DNA of 64,000 nucleotides from assembly GCF_016741815.1 (NCBI RefSeq), contig NZ_JAERRJ010000001.1, forward strand, positions 620,001 to 684,000, in the 5' to 3' direction. The position numbers were made by a program, and so were the translations under genes. Of this stretch, positions 29,136-36,716 are shown in pieces. This DNA comes from Nocardia acididurans. Lineage in GTDB: Bacteria; Actinomycetota; Actinomycetes; Mycobacteriales; Mycobacteriaceae. The notes below the pieces were generated by a model that made no database searches, was not told where the DNA came from, and worked only from the letters and a program-made list of their open reading frames with translations. The number at the start of each line of letters is the position of its first letter. Position 1 is the stretch's first letter.

Positions 29136-30185
29136 ATGCGAGTCGAGACCGTGGGTGGGGCGCAGCCGGAGCGGGCGCTGGGACGACGGCAGCTGTTGAA
29201 GAGCGCCGCGGTGGGAGTGGCCGCCGCGGCCGTGGGGGTGTCGGTGGCCGGGCGCACGAGCGCGGCCTTCAATCCGGCGGGGTTCGACTTCTGGGTCGAC
29301 TCCACCATGGGGCCGATCAAGAACCGCATATTCCGTGCGGCGGACGGTAATACGAACCGGGTGGTCTACGCGCTCGACGGTCAGCGCGCCCGCGACGACC
29401 TCAACGGCTGGGAGATCGACACCAACGTCGCCGCCGAGCTGATGAAGGCCAACATCAACGTGGTCATGCCCGTCGGCGGCCAGTCCAGCTGGTACGCCGA
29501 CTGGGATTCCCCCTCCACCTTCCTCGGCATCCCGGCCGGTTCGGCGGCGGGCAGCTCGGGTTCCGGTGGCTCCCAGGTGCTTTCGGGTGGTCCCGGCAAG
29601 AGCTACGCCTACAAGTGGGAAACGTATCTGACCACGAACCTGCGCGACGCCCTCCGGGATCGCCTGGGCTTCACCGTCACTCGCAACGGCGTCTTCGGCC
29701 TGTCCATGTCGGGCGGCTCGGCGCTCATGCTCGCGGCCTTCTATCCCGGCCAGTTCTGTTACGCCGGATCCTTCTCCGGCGCACTGAATCTCTCACTACC
29801 CTTCATGAAGGACGCCGTGCGCGCCTCCATGATCGACGCCGGCGGCTACAACATCGACGCGCTGGCCTCGGCCAAGAGCACCAAGTGGCAGCACCTGGAC
29901 CCGTACATGTTCGCGCCGAAGTTGAAGGCCAACAACACCCGGCTGTGGATCTCCTCGGGCAGCGCGCTGCCCAGCAGCACCGACGGCATGAGCGTCACCA
30001 CCATCCAGGGCATGGGCATCGAGGCGGTGTCGCTGGTCGGCACCCGCTCGTTCCAGTCCCGGTTCAGCAGCCTCGGCGGCACCAACGTCACCTACGACTA
30101 TCCGGCGGTGGGAATCCACAACTGGAAGAACTGGGAGGCGCAGCTCTACAAGATGCTCCCCGACCTGTCGGCGAACATCGGATGA
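29136..30185 (+). CDS. Mycolyltransferase (antigen 85 family), class A1, probable Tat substrate
   Basis: 349 residues. It transfers mycolic acid from trehalose monomycolate to arabinogalactan or to a second TMM, outside the membrane. Nucleophile Ser190 in GLSMSGGS, Glu296 in GMGIEAVSL and His328 in VGIHNWKNW give the alpha/beta-hydrolase triad. The N-terminus has a twin-arginine motif (GRRQLLKSAA) before an Ala/Val-rich segment, unlike its Sec-type neighbours. The wall of the active site differs from the other seven: ALNLSLPFMKDA replaces GYLNISAPGMREA, and ASAKSTKWQHLD replaces the usual PPWG-W block. A Gly/Ser-rich insert (AGSAAGSSGSGGS) lies before the PGKSYAYKWETYL motif. SD GGCGGGG precedes the ATG. 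Confidence 0.9.
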   Translation: MRVETVGGAQPERALGRRQLLKSAAVGVAAAAVGVSVAGRTSAAFNPAGFDFWVDSTMGPIKNRIFRAADGNTNRVVYALDGQRARDDLNGWEIDTNVAAELMKANINVVMPVGGQSSWYADWDSPSTFLGIPAGSAAGSSGSGGSQVLSGGPGKSYAYKWETYLTTNLRDALRDRLGFTVTRNGVFGLSMSGGSALMLAAFYPGQFCYAGSFSGALNLSLPFMKDAVRASMIDAGGYNIDALASAKSTKWQHLDPYMFAPKLKANNTRLWISSGSALPSSTDGMSVTTIQGMGIEAVSLVGTRSFQSRFSSLGGTNVTYDYPAVGIHNWKNWEAQLYKMLPDLSANIG

Positions 30186-30198
30186 TCAAAACGCGACA

Positions 30199-30321
30199 AC
30201 TGATTTCGGGAGTTCCGGGTAACTCGTGGGGCACGCCCGAAATCGGTTCGCGCTCAACCGGCGGCACGCGTGCACGGCTGTGAACGGCTCTCAGCTGGGC
30301 GCAAAAGGCGCGGAGAGGCGG
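30199..30321 (+). repeat. Conserved structured intergenic element, copy 1
   Basis: About 123 bp, strongly similar to 32750-32872. Shared blocks include CTGATTTCG, TCCGGGTAACTC, CCCGAAATCGGTT, GGCACGCGTGC, AACGGCTCTCAGC and GGCGCGGAGAGGCGG. GATTTCG pairs with CGAAATC, GTTC with GAAC, and CTCTC with GAGAG around GCGC-AAAAG-GCGC, suggesting three stems in an RNA. It lies between genes A1 and A2. I could not assign it to a known RNA family. Confidence 0.7.
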
Positions 30322-30374
30322 TTGAGCACCACTTTTTGTTTAAACAGTGGCGCGCGTCACTTTCGTCACGAACT

Positions 30375-30414
30375 GATAACGCTCTATTAGTCGGCACACG
30401 ATAGGCTCCCCGAG
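30375..30414 (+). promoter_or_regulatory. Shared promoter module upstream of mycolyltransferase A2
   Basis: GATAACGC (30375), 17 bp, then GATAGGCTCCCCGAG (30400-30414), identical in both blocks and spacing to the module before A1. Upstream is an AT-rich tract with CCACT/AGTGG arms around GTTTAAAC (30329-30350). Confidence 0.6.
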
Positions 30415-30474
30415 ACCTCCGCCGGGGTCGTCGTACAACGGTGGACTGGAACGACTGGAAAGGCCGGACAGAAT

Positions 30475-31545
30475 ATGCGAGGCGAGAGACGCCAGAGATC
30501 CCACGGCGGTTGGCTCAAGAAGACGGTGCTGGGGGTTTCCCTGGCCATGCTGGCACCGCTCGGGATCTCCGTTGCCGCAACTCCCGCCGCACACGCGGCC
30601 TTCGACCCCGCGGGCTTCGACTTCTGGGTCGACTCCGCCGAAATGGGCCCGATCAAGACCCGCGTCTTCCGTGCGGCCGACGGCAACACCAGCCGTGTCG
30701 TCTACGCCCTCGACGGCATGCGCGCCACCCAGGTCCTCAACGGCTGGGAGAACGACACCAACGTCGTCGGCGCGCTCACCGCGGCCAACATCAACGTGGT
30801 CATGCCGGTCGGCGGCGAGTCCTCGTTCTACGCCGACTGGGCCGAGCCGTCCTCGATCCTCGGCATCAGCGGTTCCTCCTCCGGCTCCGGCGGTTCCTCC
30901 TCGGGCTCGTCCTCGGGTTCGGGCGCCTTCCAGATGTTCTCCGGCGGCCCCGGCAAGAGCTACCGCTACACCTGGGAGACCTTCCTGACCCAGGACCTGC
31001 GCAACGCGCTGCGTGACCGCCTCGGCTTCCAGTCCGTCCGCAACGGCGTCTTCGGCCTGTCCATGGGCGGCTCGGCCGCGCTGACCCTGGCCGCCTACCA
31101 CCCGGACCAGTTCTCCTTCGCCGGTTCGTTCTCCGGCTACCTGAACATCTCCGCGCCCGGCATGCGCGAGGCCATCCGCCTGGCCATGGTCGACGCGGGC
31201 GGCTACAACGTCGACTCCATGGCCCCGCCGTGGGGTTCGCAGTGGCTGCGCATGGATCCGTTCGTCTTCGCGCCGCGCCTGATCGCCAACAACACCCGCC
31301 TGTGGGTGTCCGCGGCCAGCGCCATCCCCAGTGGCGGTGACGTCACCGGTGTCATGTCGGTCATCCAGGGCATGCCGCTGGAGGCGCTCGCGCTGGTGAA
31401 CACCCGCGCCTTCCAGGTGCGCATGGCCACCCTGGGCGCCGGCAACGTCACCTTCGACTTCCCGGCCACCGGTGTGCACAACTGGCGGAACTGGGAGGCC
31501 GAGGTCCACCGCATGATCCCGGACCTGAGCAACAACATCGGCTAG
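30475..31545 (+). CDS. Mycolyltransferase (antigen 85 family), class A2
   Basis: 356 residues. Sec signal peptide ending in AHA-AFDP, then FDFWVDSAEMGPIKTRVFRAADGNTSRVVYALDG, the antigen-85 N-terminal fold. Triad: Ser196 in GLSMGGS, Glu in GMPLEALAL, His in GVHNWRNW. A long Gly/Ser-only insert (about 18 residues) separates the DW segment from GPGKSYRYTWETFL, where single-domain antigen 85 has a short loop. An 80-bp tract (31081-31160) is almost identical to gene A3, pointing to gene conversion. It is followed by a hairpin terminator. Confidence 0.92.
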   Translation: MRGERRQRSHGGWLKKTVLGVSLAMLAPLGISVAATPAAHAAFDPAGFDFWVDSAEMGPIKTRVFRAADGNTSRVVYALDGMRATQVLNGWENDTNVVGALTAANINVVMPVGGESSFYADWAEPSSILGISGSSSGSGGSSSGSSSGSGAFQMFSGGPGKSYRYTWETFLTQDLRNALRDRLGFQSVRNGVFGLSMGGSAALTLAAYHPDQFSFAGSFSGYLNISAPGMREAIRLAMVDAGGYNVDSMAPPWGSQWLRMDPFVFAPRLIANNTRLWVSAASAIPSGGDVTGVMSVIQGMPLEALALVNTRAFQVRMATLGAGNVTFDFPATGVHNWRNWEAEVHRMIPDLSNNIG

Positions 31546-31574
31546 TAGTCACGCCCCTCGCCGAAGGTTTTTCC

Positions 31575-31613
31575 CGGCCCCGCCGTCGCTGTTACGCAGC
31601 GACGGCGGGGCCG
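31575..31613 (+). terminator. Strong hairpin terminator after A2
   Basis: A 17-bp perfect stem, CGGCCCCGCCGTCGCTG with its complement and a TTACG loop, 30 bp after the stop. No T-tract follows. Confidence 0.8.
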
Positions 31614-31673
31614 AGTCGTACGCTGAACACCTGCTCTGCTCGCGGTCACTACTCCCACGGAGGACTGAGGTCG

Positions 31674-32720
31674 ATGCGCGGTTCCAGGTTGAAACGCTCG
31701 CTTCTGGGGATTGCTGCGGCGCTGCTGCTACCGATCGGGCTCGCGGCCCCGATGACGGCGCCCGCCAACGCTTTCTTCGACCCGGCGGCCTTCGACTTCT
31801 GGGTGGACTCCCCGGTCATGGGACCGATCAAGACCCGCGTACTGCGGGCGGCCGACGGCAACACCAATCGGGTCGTGTACGCGCTGGACGGGCAGCGTGC
31901 CACCGAGCTGCTCAACGGCTGGGAGAACGACACCAATGTGCCTGCGGTACTTGCCAGTTGGAACATCAACGTGGTGATGCCGGTCGGCGGGCAGTCCAGC
32001 TTCTACGCGGACTGGGATTCCGCCAGCTCCTGGTTCGGCGTCCCGCCGGGGGCCGGATCGTCGGCCCCCAACTCCGGTTCGGGCGTCACCGAGGCGCTGG
32101 GCGCGGGGCCGGGCAAGAGCTACCGGTACGCGTGGGAATCGTTCCTCACCAACGATCTGCGCTGGGCGCTGCGAGACCGCCTGGGGTTCAACCCGAATCG
32201 CAACGGCGCGTTCGGCCTGTCGATGGGCGGCTCCGCCGCGCTGACGCTGGCCGCCTACCATCCGGACCAGTTCTCCTTCGCCGGTTCGTTCTCCGGCTAC
32301 CTGAACATCTCCGCGCCCGGTATGCGGGAGGCCATCCGCACGGCGATGATCGACGCGGGCGGCTACAACGTGGACTGCATGGCTCCGCCGTGGGGCCCGC
32401 AGTGGCTGCGCATGGACCCGTTCGTCTTCGCGCCGACCTTGATAGCCAACAACACTCGGCTCTGGATCGCCGCGGGCAGCGGTCTGCCCATGCAGCAGGA
32501 CCTGGAGATCCCGTTCGGCGCGGCCGCCGATCGCCTGGTGCGCGGTGGCCCGCTGGAGGCGCTGGCGCTGGCGAACACGCGGGCCTTCCAGGTCCGCATG
32601 CTCTCGCTGGGTGCGACGAACGCGGTGTATTCGTTCCCGCCCGCGGGCCTGCACGCCTGGACCAACTGGCAGGACGAGGCGTACCGGATGATCCCGGATC
32701 TGTCGGCGAATATCGGCTGA
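31674..32720 (+). CDS. Mycolyltransferase (antigen 85 family), class A3
   Basis: 348 residues. Sec signal peptide (LGIAAALLLPIGLAAPMTAPANA), then FDFWVDSPVMGPIKTRVLRAADGNTNRVVYALDG. Triad: Ser183 in GLSMGGS, Glu in GGPLEALAL, His in GLHAWTNW. Like A1 and A2 it has an extended flexible insert (PPGAGSSAPNSGSG) before GPGKSYRYAWESFL. It is closest to A2 in the central region. GGAGGACTGAGG precedes the ATG. It probably starts its own transcription unit, because a terminator lies between it and A2. Confidence 0.92.
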   Translation: MRGSRLKRSLLGIAAALLLPIGLAAPMTAPANAFFDPAAFDFWVDSPVMGPIKTRVLRAADGNTNRVVYALDGQRATELLNGWENDTNVPAVLASWNINVVMPVGGQSSFYADWDSASSWFGVPPGAGSSAPNSGSGVTEALGAGPGKSYRYAWESFLTNDLRWALRDRLGFNPNRNGAFGLSMGGSAALTLAAYHPDQFSFAGSFSGYLNISAPGMREAIRTAMIDAGGYNVDCMAPPWGPQWLRMDPFVFAPTLIANNTRLWIAAGSGLPMQQDLEIPFGAAADRLVRGGPLEALALANTRAFQVRMLSLGATNAVYSFPPAGLHAWTNWQDEAYRMIPDLSANIG

Positions 32721-32749
32721 GCTCGATTTCTTTGTACGGAAGGTACCTA

Positions 32750-32872
32750 CTGATTTCGTGAGGTCCGGGTAACTCCGGGGGCACCCCCGAAATCGGTTTC
32801 GAATAGCACCGCCGGCACGCGTGCGAAACGGCCAACGGCTCTCAGCCGGGCGCAAAGGCGCGGAGAGGCGGG
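32750..32872 (+). repeat. Conserved structured intergenic element, copy 2
   Basis: Second copy of the element at 30199-30321, here ending only about 22 bp before the A4 start, so it would be in that gene's 5' leader. Stems are kept with changed bases: GTTTCG/CGAAAC replaces GTTC/GAAC, and the CTCTC/GAGAG stem with GCGC-AAAG-GCGC is intact. An internal CCGG-GTAACT-CCGG hairpin is possible only in this copy. Confidence 0.7.
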
Positions 32873-32894
32873 ACAGCGAAGGGCGAAGAGACTG

Positions 32895-33863
32895 ATGCGG
32901 TCTGCTTGTAAGCGTGTGCTCATGGCCGTGGTGTGCGCGATGGCGCTGCCGCTGACGCTGGGCCTGGGAGGTGTCGCCCCGGTCGCCTCGGCATCCTTCG
33001 ATCCGTCGGGTCACGACTTCTGGGTGGATTCCAGCATGGGCCCGATCAAAACGCGCATATTCCGTGCGCACGACGGCAATACGCAGCGCGTGGTGTACGC
33101 GCTCGACGGGTTGCGGGCGCGAAACGACTTGTCCGGGTGGGAGATCGACACCGAAATCGCGCGGGTGCTCCCGGCCTGGAACATCAATGTGGTGATGCCG
33201 GTCGGCGGGCAGTCCAGCTTCTATTCCGATTGGGTGGCGCCGAGCAATACCAACGGCCAGACCTTCACCTATGCGTGGGAAACCTTCCTGACCAGGGATC
33301 TGCGCAATGCGATGGCTGCGCGCCTGGGCTTCAACCCGAACGGCAACGGGGTGCTCGGGCTGTCCATGGGCGGTAGCGCGGCGCTGGTGCTCGCCGCCTA
33401 TCACCCGGATCAGTTCCGTTATGCCGCATCATATTCCGGCTATTTGAATATCTCCGCGCCCGGTATGCGCGAGGCGCTGCGGGCCGCATTGCTGGACGCC
33501 GGCGGCTACAACATCGACGCCATGTGGGGCCCGCCGTGGAGTGCGGCGTGGCTGCGCAACGATCCTTTCGTATTCGCGGAACGACTGCGCGCCAATGGAA
33601 CTCGGCTCTGGATCTCCAGTGGTAACGGCAGGCCGGGGGAGCGCGACGCGGTGCGCTCACCTCTGGACGCCTATAACCTCACCAATGCCGCCGGTCTGGA
33701 GACCGTGGCATTGGCCAATACCCGCGCTTTCCAAGCGCGTATGGAGTCCTACGGCCCCTGCAATGCCGTCTTCGACTACACCCCGGACGGCGTCCACTCC
33801 TGGCACTACTGGCAGGACCAAGTCTTCAAGATGCTGCCCGACATGAGCGCGAACATCGGTTGA
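32895..33863 (+). CDS. Mycolyltransferase (antigen 85 family), class A4
   Basis: 322 residues. Sec signal peptide (VLMAVVCAMALPLTLGLGGVAPVASA) with an early Cys, then HDFWVDSSMGPIKTRIFRAHDGNTQRVVYALDG. Triad: Ser157 in GLSMGGS, Glu in AGLETVALAN, His in GVHSWHYW. It lacks the Gly/Ser insert of A1-A3, having a short SNTNGQTFTYAWETFL loop as in class B. Codons in the middle are slightly less GC-rich (TATTTGAATATC) than in A2/A3. The structured element forms its upstream region. Confidence 0.92.
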   Translation: MRSACKRVLMAVVCAMALPLTLGLGGVAPVASASFDPSGHDFWVDSSMGPIKTRIFRAHDGNTQRVVYALDGLRARNDLSGWEIDTEIARVLPAWNINVVMPVGGQSSFYSDWVAPSNTNGQTFTYAWETFLTRDLRNAMAARLGFNPNGNGVLGLSMGGSAALVLAAYHPDQFRYAASYSGYLNISAPGMREALRAALLDAGGYNIDAMWGPPWSAAWLRNDPFVFAERLRANGTRLWISSGNGRPGERDAVRSPLDAYNLTNAAGLETVALANTRAFQARMESYGPCNAVFDYTPDGVHSWHYWQDQVFKMLPDMSANIG

Positions 33864-34049
33864 CGCCAATATTTTTCCGTAGGTAGCGACATCACGGAGG
33901 ATTCGCGATAAAGTCACGGCACCATTACGCTCACATCCGAAGTGTCGGGATTCGCTGTGAGCATGCTGATCGCTTATGCCGCATGGCTATTGCCGTGTCC
34001 ATAGGCGGCACAACTGAAAACTACAGCAGTAGAAGAAGGAGCAGTATCC

Positions 34050-35078
34050 ATGCGTTTCGGCAGGTCCGCCGTGTCGGGGGCAGCCCAGTCAGGACGTAGT
34101 GCTCGCCGTGGTTGGAGCGCTCGACTATCCGCCGCCGCCGCCATTCTGGCAATTCCGACCGCCGCGGCTGTCGCGATTCCCACCGTTGCTCAGGCAGCCC
34201 CCGTGTTCGGTCCGGTGCACCGCACCCCCGCCGGTGGTTACGAAGAGCTGATGGTGCCGTCCAGCATGGGCCCGGTGAAGGTCCAGGTGCAGTGGGCGAG
34301 CAATGGCGGTGATCGGGCCCTCTACCTGCTCGACGGCCTCCGGGCCCGAGATGACAGGAATGCCTGGTCGTTCGAGACCAACGCCATGCAGCAGTTCGCG
34401 AACGACAACATCACCGTGGTGATGCCGGTCGGCGGCCAGTCCAGCTGGTACGCGGACTGGACCTCGGCCTCGAACACCAACGGCCAGAAGTACACCTACA
34501 AGTGGGAGACCTTCCTCACCAAGGAACTCCCCGATTTCCTTGCCGGATACGGTGTTTCGCGTACCAAGAACGCTGTCGCGGGCCTGTCCATGTCGGGTCC
34601 GGCCGCGCTGCGCCTGGCGGCCTACAACCGCGGCATGTTCAAGCACGCCTCCTCGTTCTCCGGTCCGCTGAACTGGAACGCGCCGGGTATGCGTGAGGCC
34701 ATCCGCGTCATGATGCTCGACGCCGGCCGCTTCAACGTCGACTCCCTGGCCGCCCCGTGGAGCCCGGCGTGGCTGCGCATGGATCCGGCCGTGTTCGCCC
34801 CGCAGCTGAAGGGTCTGCCGATGTACATCTCGGCCGCCTCCGGTCTGCCGGGTCAGCACGACAACCCGAATTCCGCTGCGGCCGTGTTCAACACGTCCAC
34901 GGCCATGGGCATCGAGGCGCTCTCGATGGTCACCACCCGCCTGTTCCAGCAGCGCCTGAACTCGCTGGGCATCACCTCGGCGGTGTACGACTTCCCGGCC
35001 AACGGCACCCACACCTGGAAGTACTGGGAGGACGAGCTGTGGAAGGCTCGCCCGCACATCCTGGCCGCGCTCGGCTGA
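34050..35078 (+). CDS. Mycolyltransferase (antigen 85 family), class B1
   Basis: 342 residues. Long basic N-terminus, signal peptide ending in AQA-APV, then the class-B opening VHRTPAGGYEELMVPSSMGPVKVQVQWASNGGDRALYLLDGLRARDD. Triad: Ser180 in GLSMSGP, Glu in GIEALSM, His in GTHTWKYW. Loops are short and close to antigen 85A-C of mycobacteria. AGAAGGAGC precedes the ATG. Together with the following class-C gene it forms a two-gene unit that recurs immediately downstream. Confidence 0.93.
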   Translation: MRFGRSAVSGAAQSGRSARRGWSARLSAAAAILAIPTAAAVAIPTVAQAAPVFGPVHRTPAGGYEELMVPSSMGPVKVQVQWASNGGDRALYLLDGLRARDDRNAWSFETNAMQQFANDNITVVMPVGGQSSWYADWTSASNTNGQKYTYKWETFLTKELPDFLAGYGVSRTKNAVAGLSMSGPAALRLAAYNRGMFKHASSFSGPLNWNAPGMREAIRVMMLDAGRFNVDSLAAPWSPAWLRMDPAVFAPQLKGLPMYISAASGLPGQHDNPNSAAAVFNTSTAMGIEALSMVTTRLFQQRLNSLGITSAVYDFPANGTHTWKYWEDELWKARPHILAALG

Positions 35079-35155
35079 CCTCGAGGTAAAGGTCGAGGGT
35101 TGGGGGCGTAGCTCCTGAGGGCTTCGAGAGTTGCTCTCGCACAACGAGATCGCTG

Positions 35156-35193
35156 ATACCGGTCGCCTCTCACCAGAGGCGGCCGGTATTTTT
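35156..35193 (+). terminator. Intrinsic terminator after B1
   Basis: ATACCGGTCGCCTCT pairs with AGAGGCGGCCGGTAT (one mismatch), loop CACC, followed by five T in total. It is the clearest intrinsic terminator in the array. Confidence 0.9.
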
Positions 35194-35225
35194 GTCTTCT
35201 GCTGAAGTGGCGGTAGAAAACTACT

Positions 35226-36578
35226 GTGACAGGGGTGGCGAGAGTTAGCAGACGCAGATCCGGGCGCGGGGGGTTGGCCGCGCTCGCCGTAGTAGCCACG
35301 ATGGCGGTGACAGGCGGACCCGCGGTAGCCGAACCGGCCGCGGCGGTGAACAGTCCCGCGATCCGAAATGTGGTGTGGCTGACCGACCGTCGCGTAGCGC
35401 TGTGGATCGATTCACCGTCGATGGGCGCCAGGATCCAGGTGCAGCTGCTGCTGGCGAGAGACTGGAACCGAACACCGGAGGCGCGCTTCCCGACCCTGCT
35501 CATGCTGGACGGGTTGCGGGCCACCGACGATCAGAGCGGCTGGACGAAAGAGGCTGGGGCCGAATCCTTCTACGCCGACAAGAACATCACTGTCGTATTG
35601 CCCGTCGGCGGCATGTCCAGCTTCTACACCGACTGGCGAAGACCCGACAACGGTAAGACCTATCGGTGGGAAACCTTCCTCACCAAGGAATTACCGCCGC
35701 TGCTGGACAAGGAATGGCGCACCAGCAATGTGCGCGGCATCCTCGGACTCTCCATGGGCGGCACCGCCGCCATGACCCTCGCGGGCCGCAATCCCGGCTT
35801 CGCCCGCTACGTGGCCTCGTTCTCCGGGCTGCTCACCACCACGACCCTCGGTATGCCGCAGGCCATCGGCTACGCCATGCGCGATGCGGGCGGTTACGAC
35901 GCCGACGCCATGTGGGGTCCGCCCACCGATGCGGAGTGGGCCGCGCACGATCCCTACGCGCTCGCCGAAAAGCTGAAGGGCGCAAGTATTTACGTATCCA
36001 GCGGCAGTGGCCTGCCCGGCGTGTACGACATTCCCGACGGCATCCCGGGGGTCAGCGCCAACTGGGCGGGCATGGCGCTGGAAGTCCTGTCGCGGCTGTC
36101 TTCGCTGCAGTTCGTGGCCAAGCTCAACAAGCTGAGCATTCCGGTGCAGATCAACTACCGGCCGTCCGGCACGCACTCGTGGCCGTACTGGGATTTCGAG
36201 ATGCGCCAGTCCTGGCCGCAGGCCGCGGCCGCGCTGGGCGTGGAGGCCGCCAAACCCGACTGTGCCGCCGGTGGCGAGATTCTCGTTGCGGCCCTTGGCA
36301 AATCATGGCTGGGCGACTGTCTCACCGGAGAGTTCCCGGTGCCCGGTGGTGCGGTGCAGGATTTCCGTGGCGGCCGGGTGCTGTGGTCGGCGACCACGGG
36401 TGCGCACGCGGTGGGCGGCATGATCGGCGGCGCGTATCAGGGCGCGTCGGGACCCGCTGGGACACTCGGCTTTCCGACAACCGACGAAACGGCTATATCG
36501 GGCGGTGGTGCGCGACAGGACTTCCAGCGCGGCTACATCACCTTCCGTGACGGGAAGACCGAGATACACGCCAGCTGA
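35226..36578 (+). CDS. Mycolyltransferase with C-terminal LGFP repeats, class C1 (short)
   Basis: 450 residues. Signal peptide, then the class-C opening NVVWLTDRRVALWIDSPSMGARIQVQLLLARDW. Triad: Ser176 in GLSMGGT, Glu in GMALEVLSRL, His in GTHSWPYW. After residue 340 about 110 residues contain LGFP-type units (SWLGDCLTGEFPVPGGAVQDF and GTLGFPTTDETAISGG with QDFQRGYITF). LGFP modules are thought to attach proteins to the cell wall, as in Corynebacterium Cop1. No Shine-Dalgarno is evident before the GTG at 35226, and TAGAAA lies about seven bases upstream, so it may be leaderless; the GTG at 35235 is an alternative. Confidence 0.9.
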   Translation: MTGVARVSRRRSGRGGLAALAVVATMAVTGGPAVAEPAAAVNSPAIRNVVWLTDRRVALWIDSPSMGARIQVQLLLARDWNRTPEARFPTLLMLDGLRATDDQSGWTKEAGAESFYADKNITVVLPVGGMSSFYTDWRRPDNGKTYRWETFLTKELPPLLDKEWRTSNVRGILGLSMGGTAAMTLAGRNPGFARYVASFSGLLTTTTLGMPQAIGYAMRDAGGYDADAMWGPPTDAEWAAHDPYALAEKLKGASIYVSSGSGLPGVYDIPDGIPGVSANWAGMALEVLSRLSSLQFVAKLNKLSIPVQINYRPSGTHSWPYWDFEMRQSWPQAAAALGVEAAKPDCAAGGEILVAALGKSWLGDCLTGEFPVPGGAVQDFRGGRVLWSATTGAHAVGGMIGGAYQGASGPAGTLGFPTTDETAISGGGARQDFQRGYITFRDGKTEIHAS

Positions 36579-36716
36579 ACTGGATTCCGCCCGATCGCCG
36601 GTGACCCCCGTATAAACTGCCACCGCCCGGGCGCTTCGAGTCACGAACCTGCGCATCCTCCGGGCGAACTGCGTGTCACCCCGTTCGGTGTCGTTTCCCC
36701 CTGCGTTCAGGAGCTC

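Noticed and set aside
30199..30321. Assignment of the repeated element as a c-di-AMP (ydaO), glycine or cobalamin riboswitch
   Set aside because: Fragments resemble parts of these (GTAACTCCG, CTCTCAG), but the order and partner segments of each consensus are missing. I left it unassigned.
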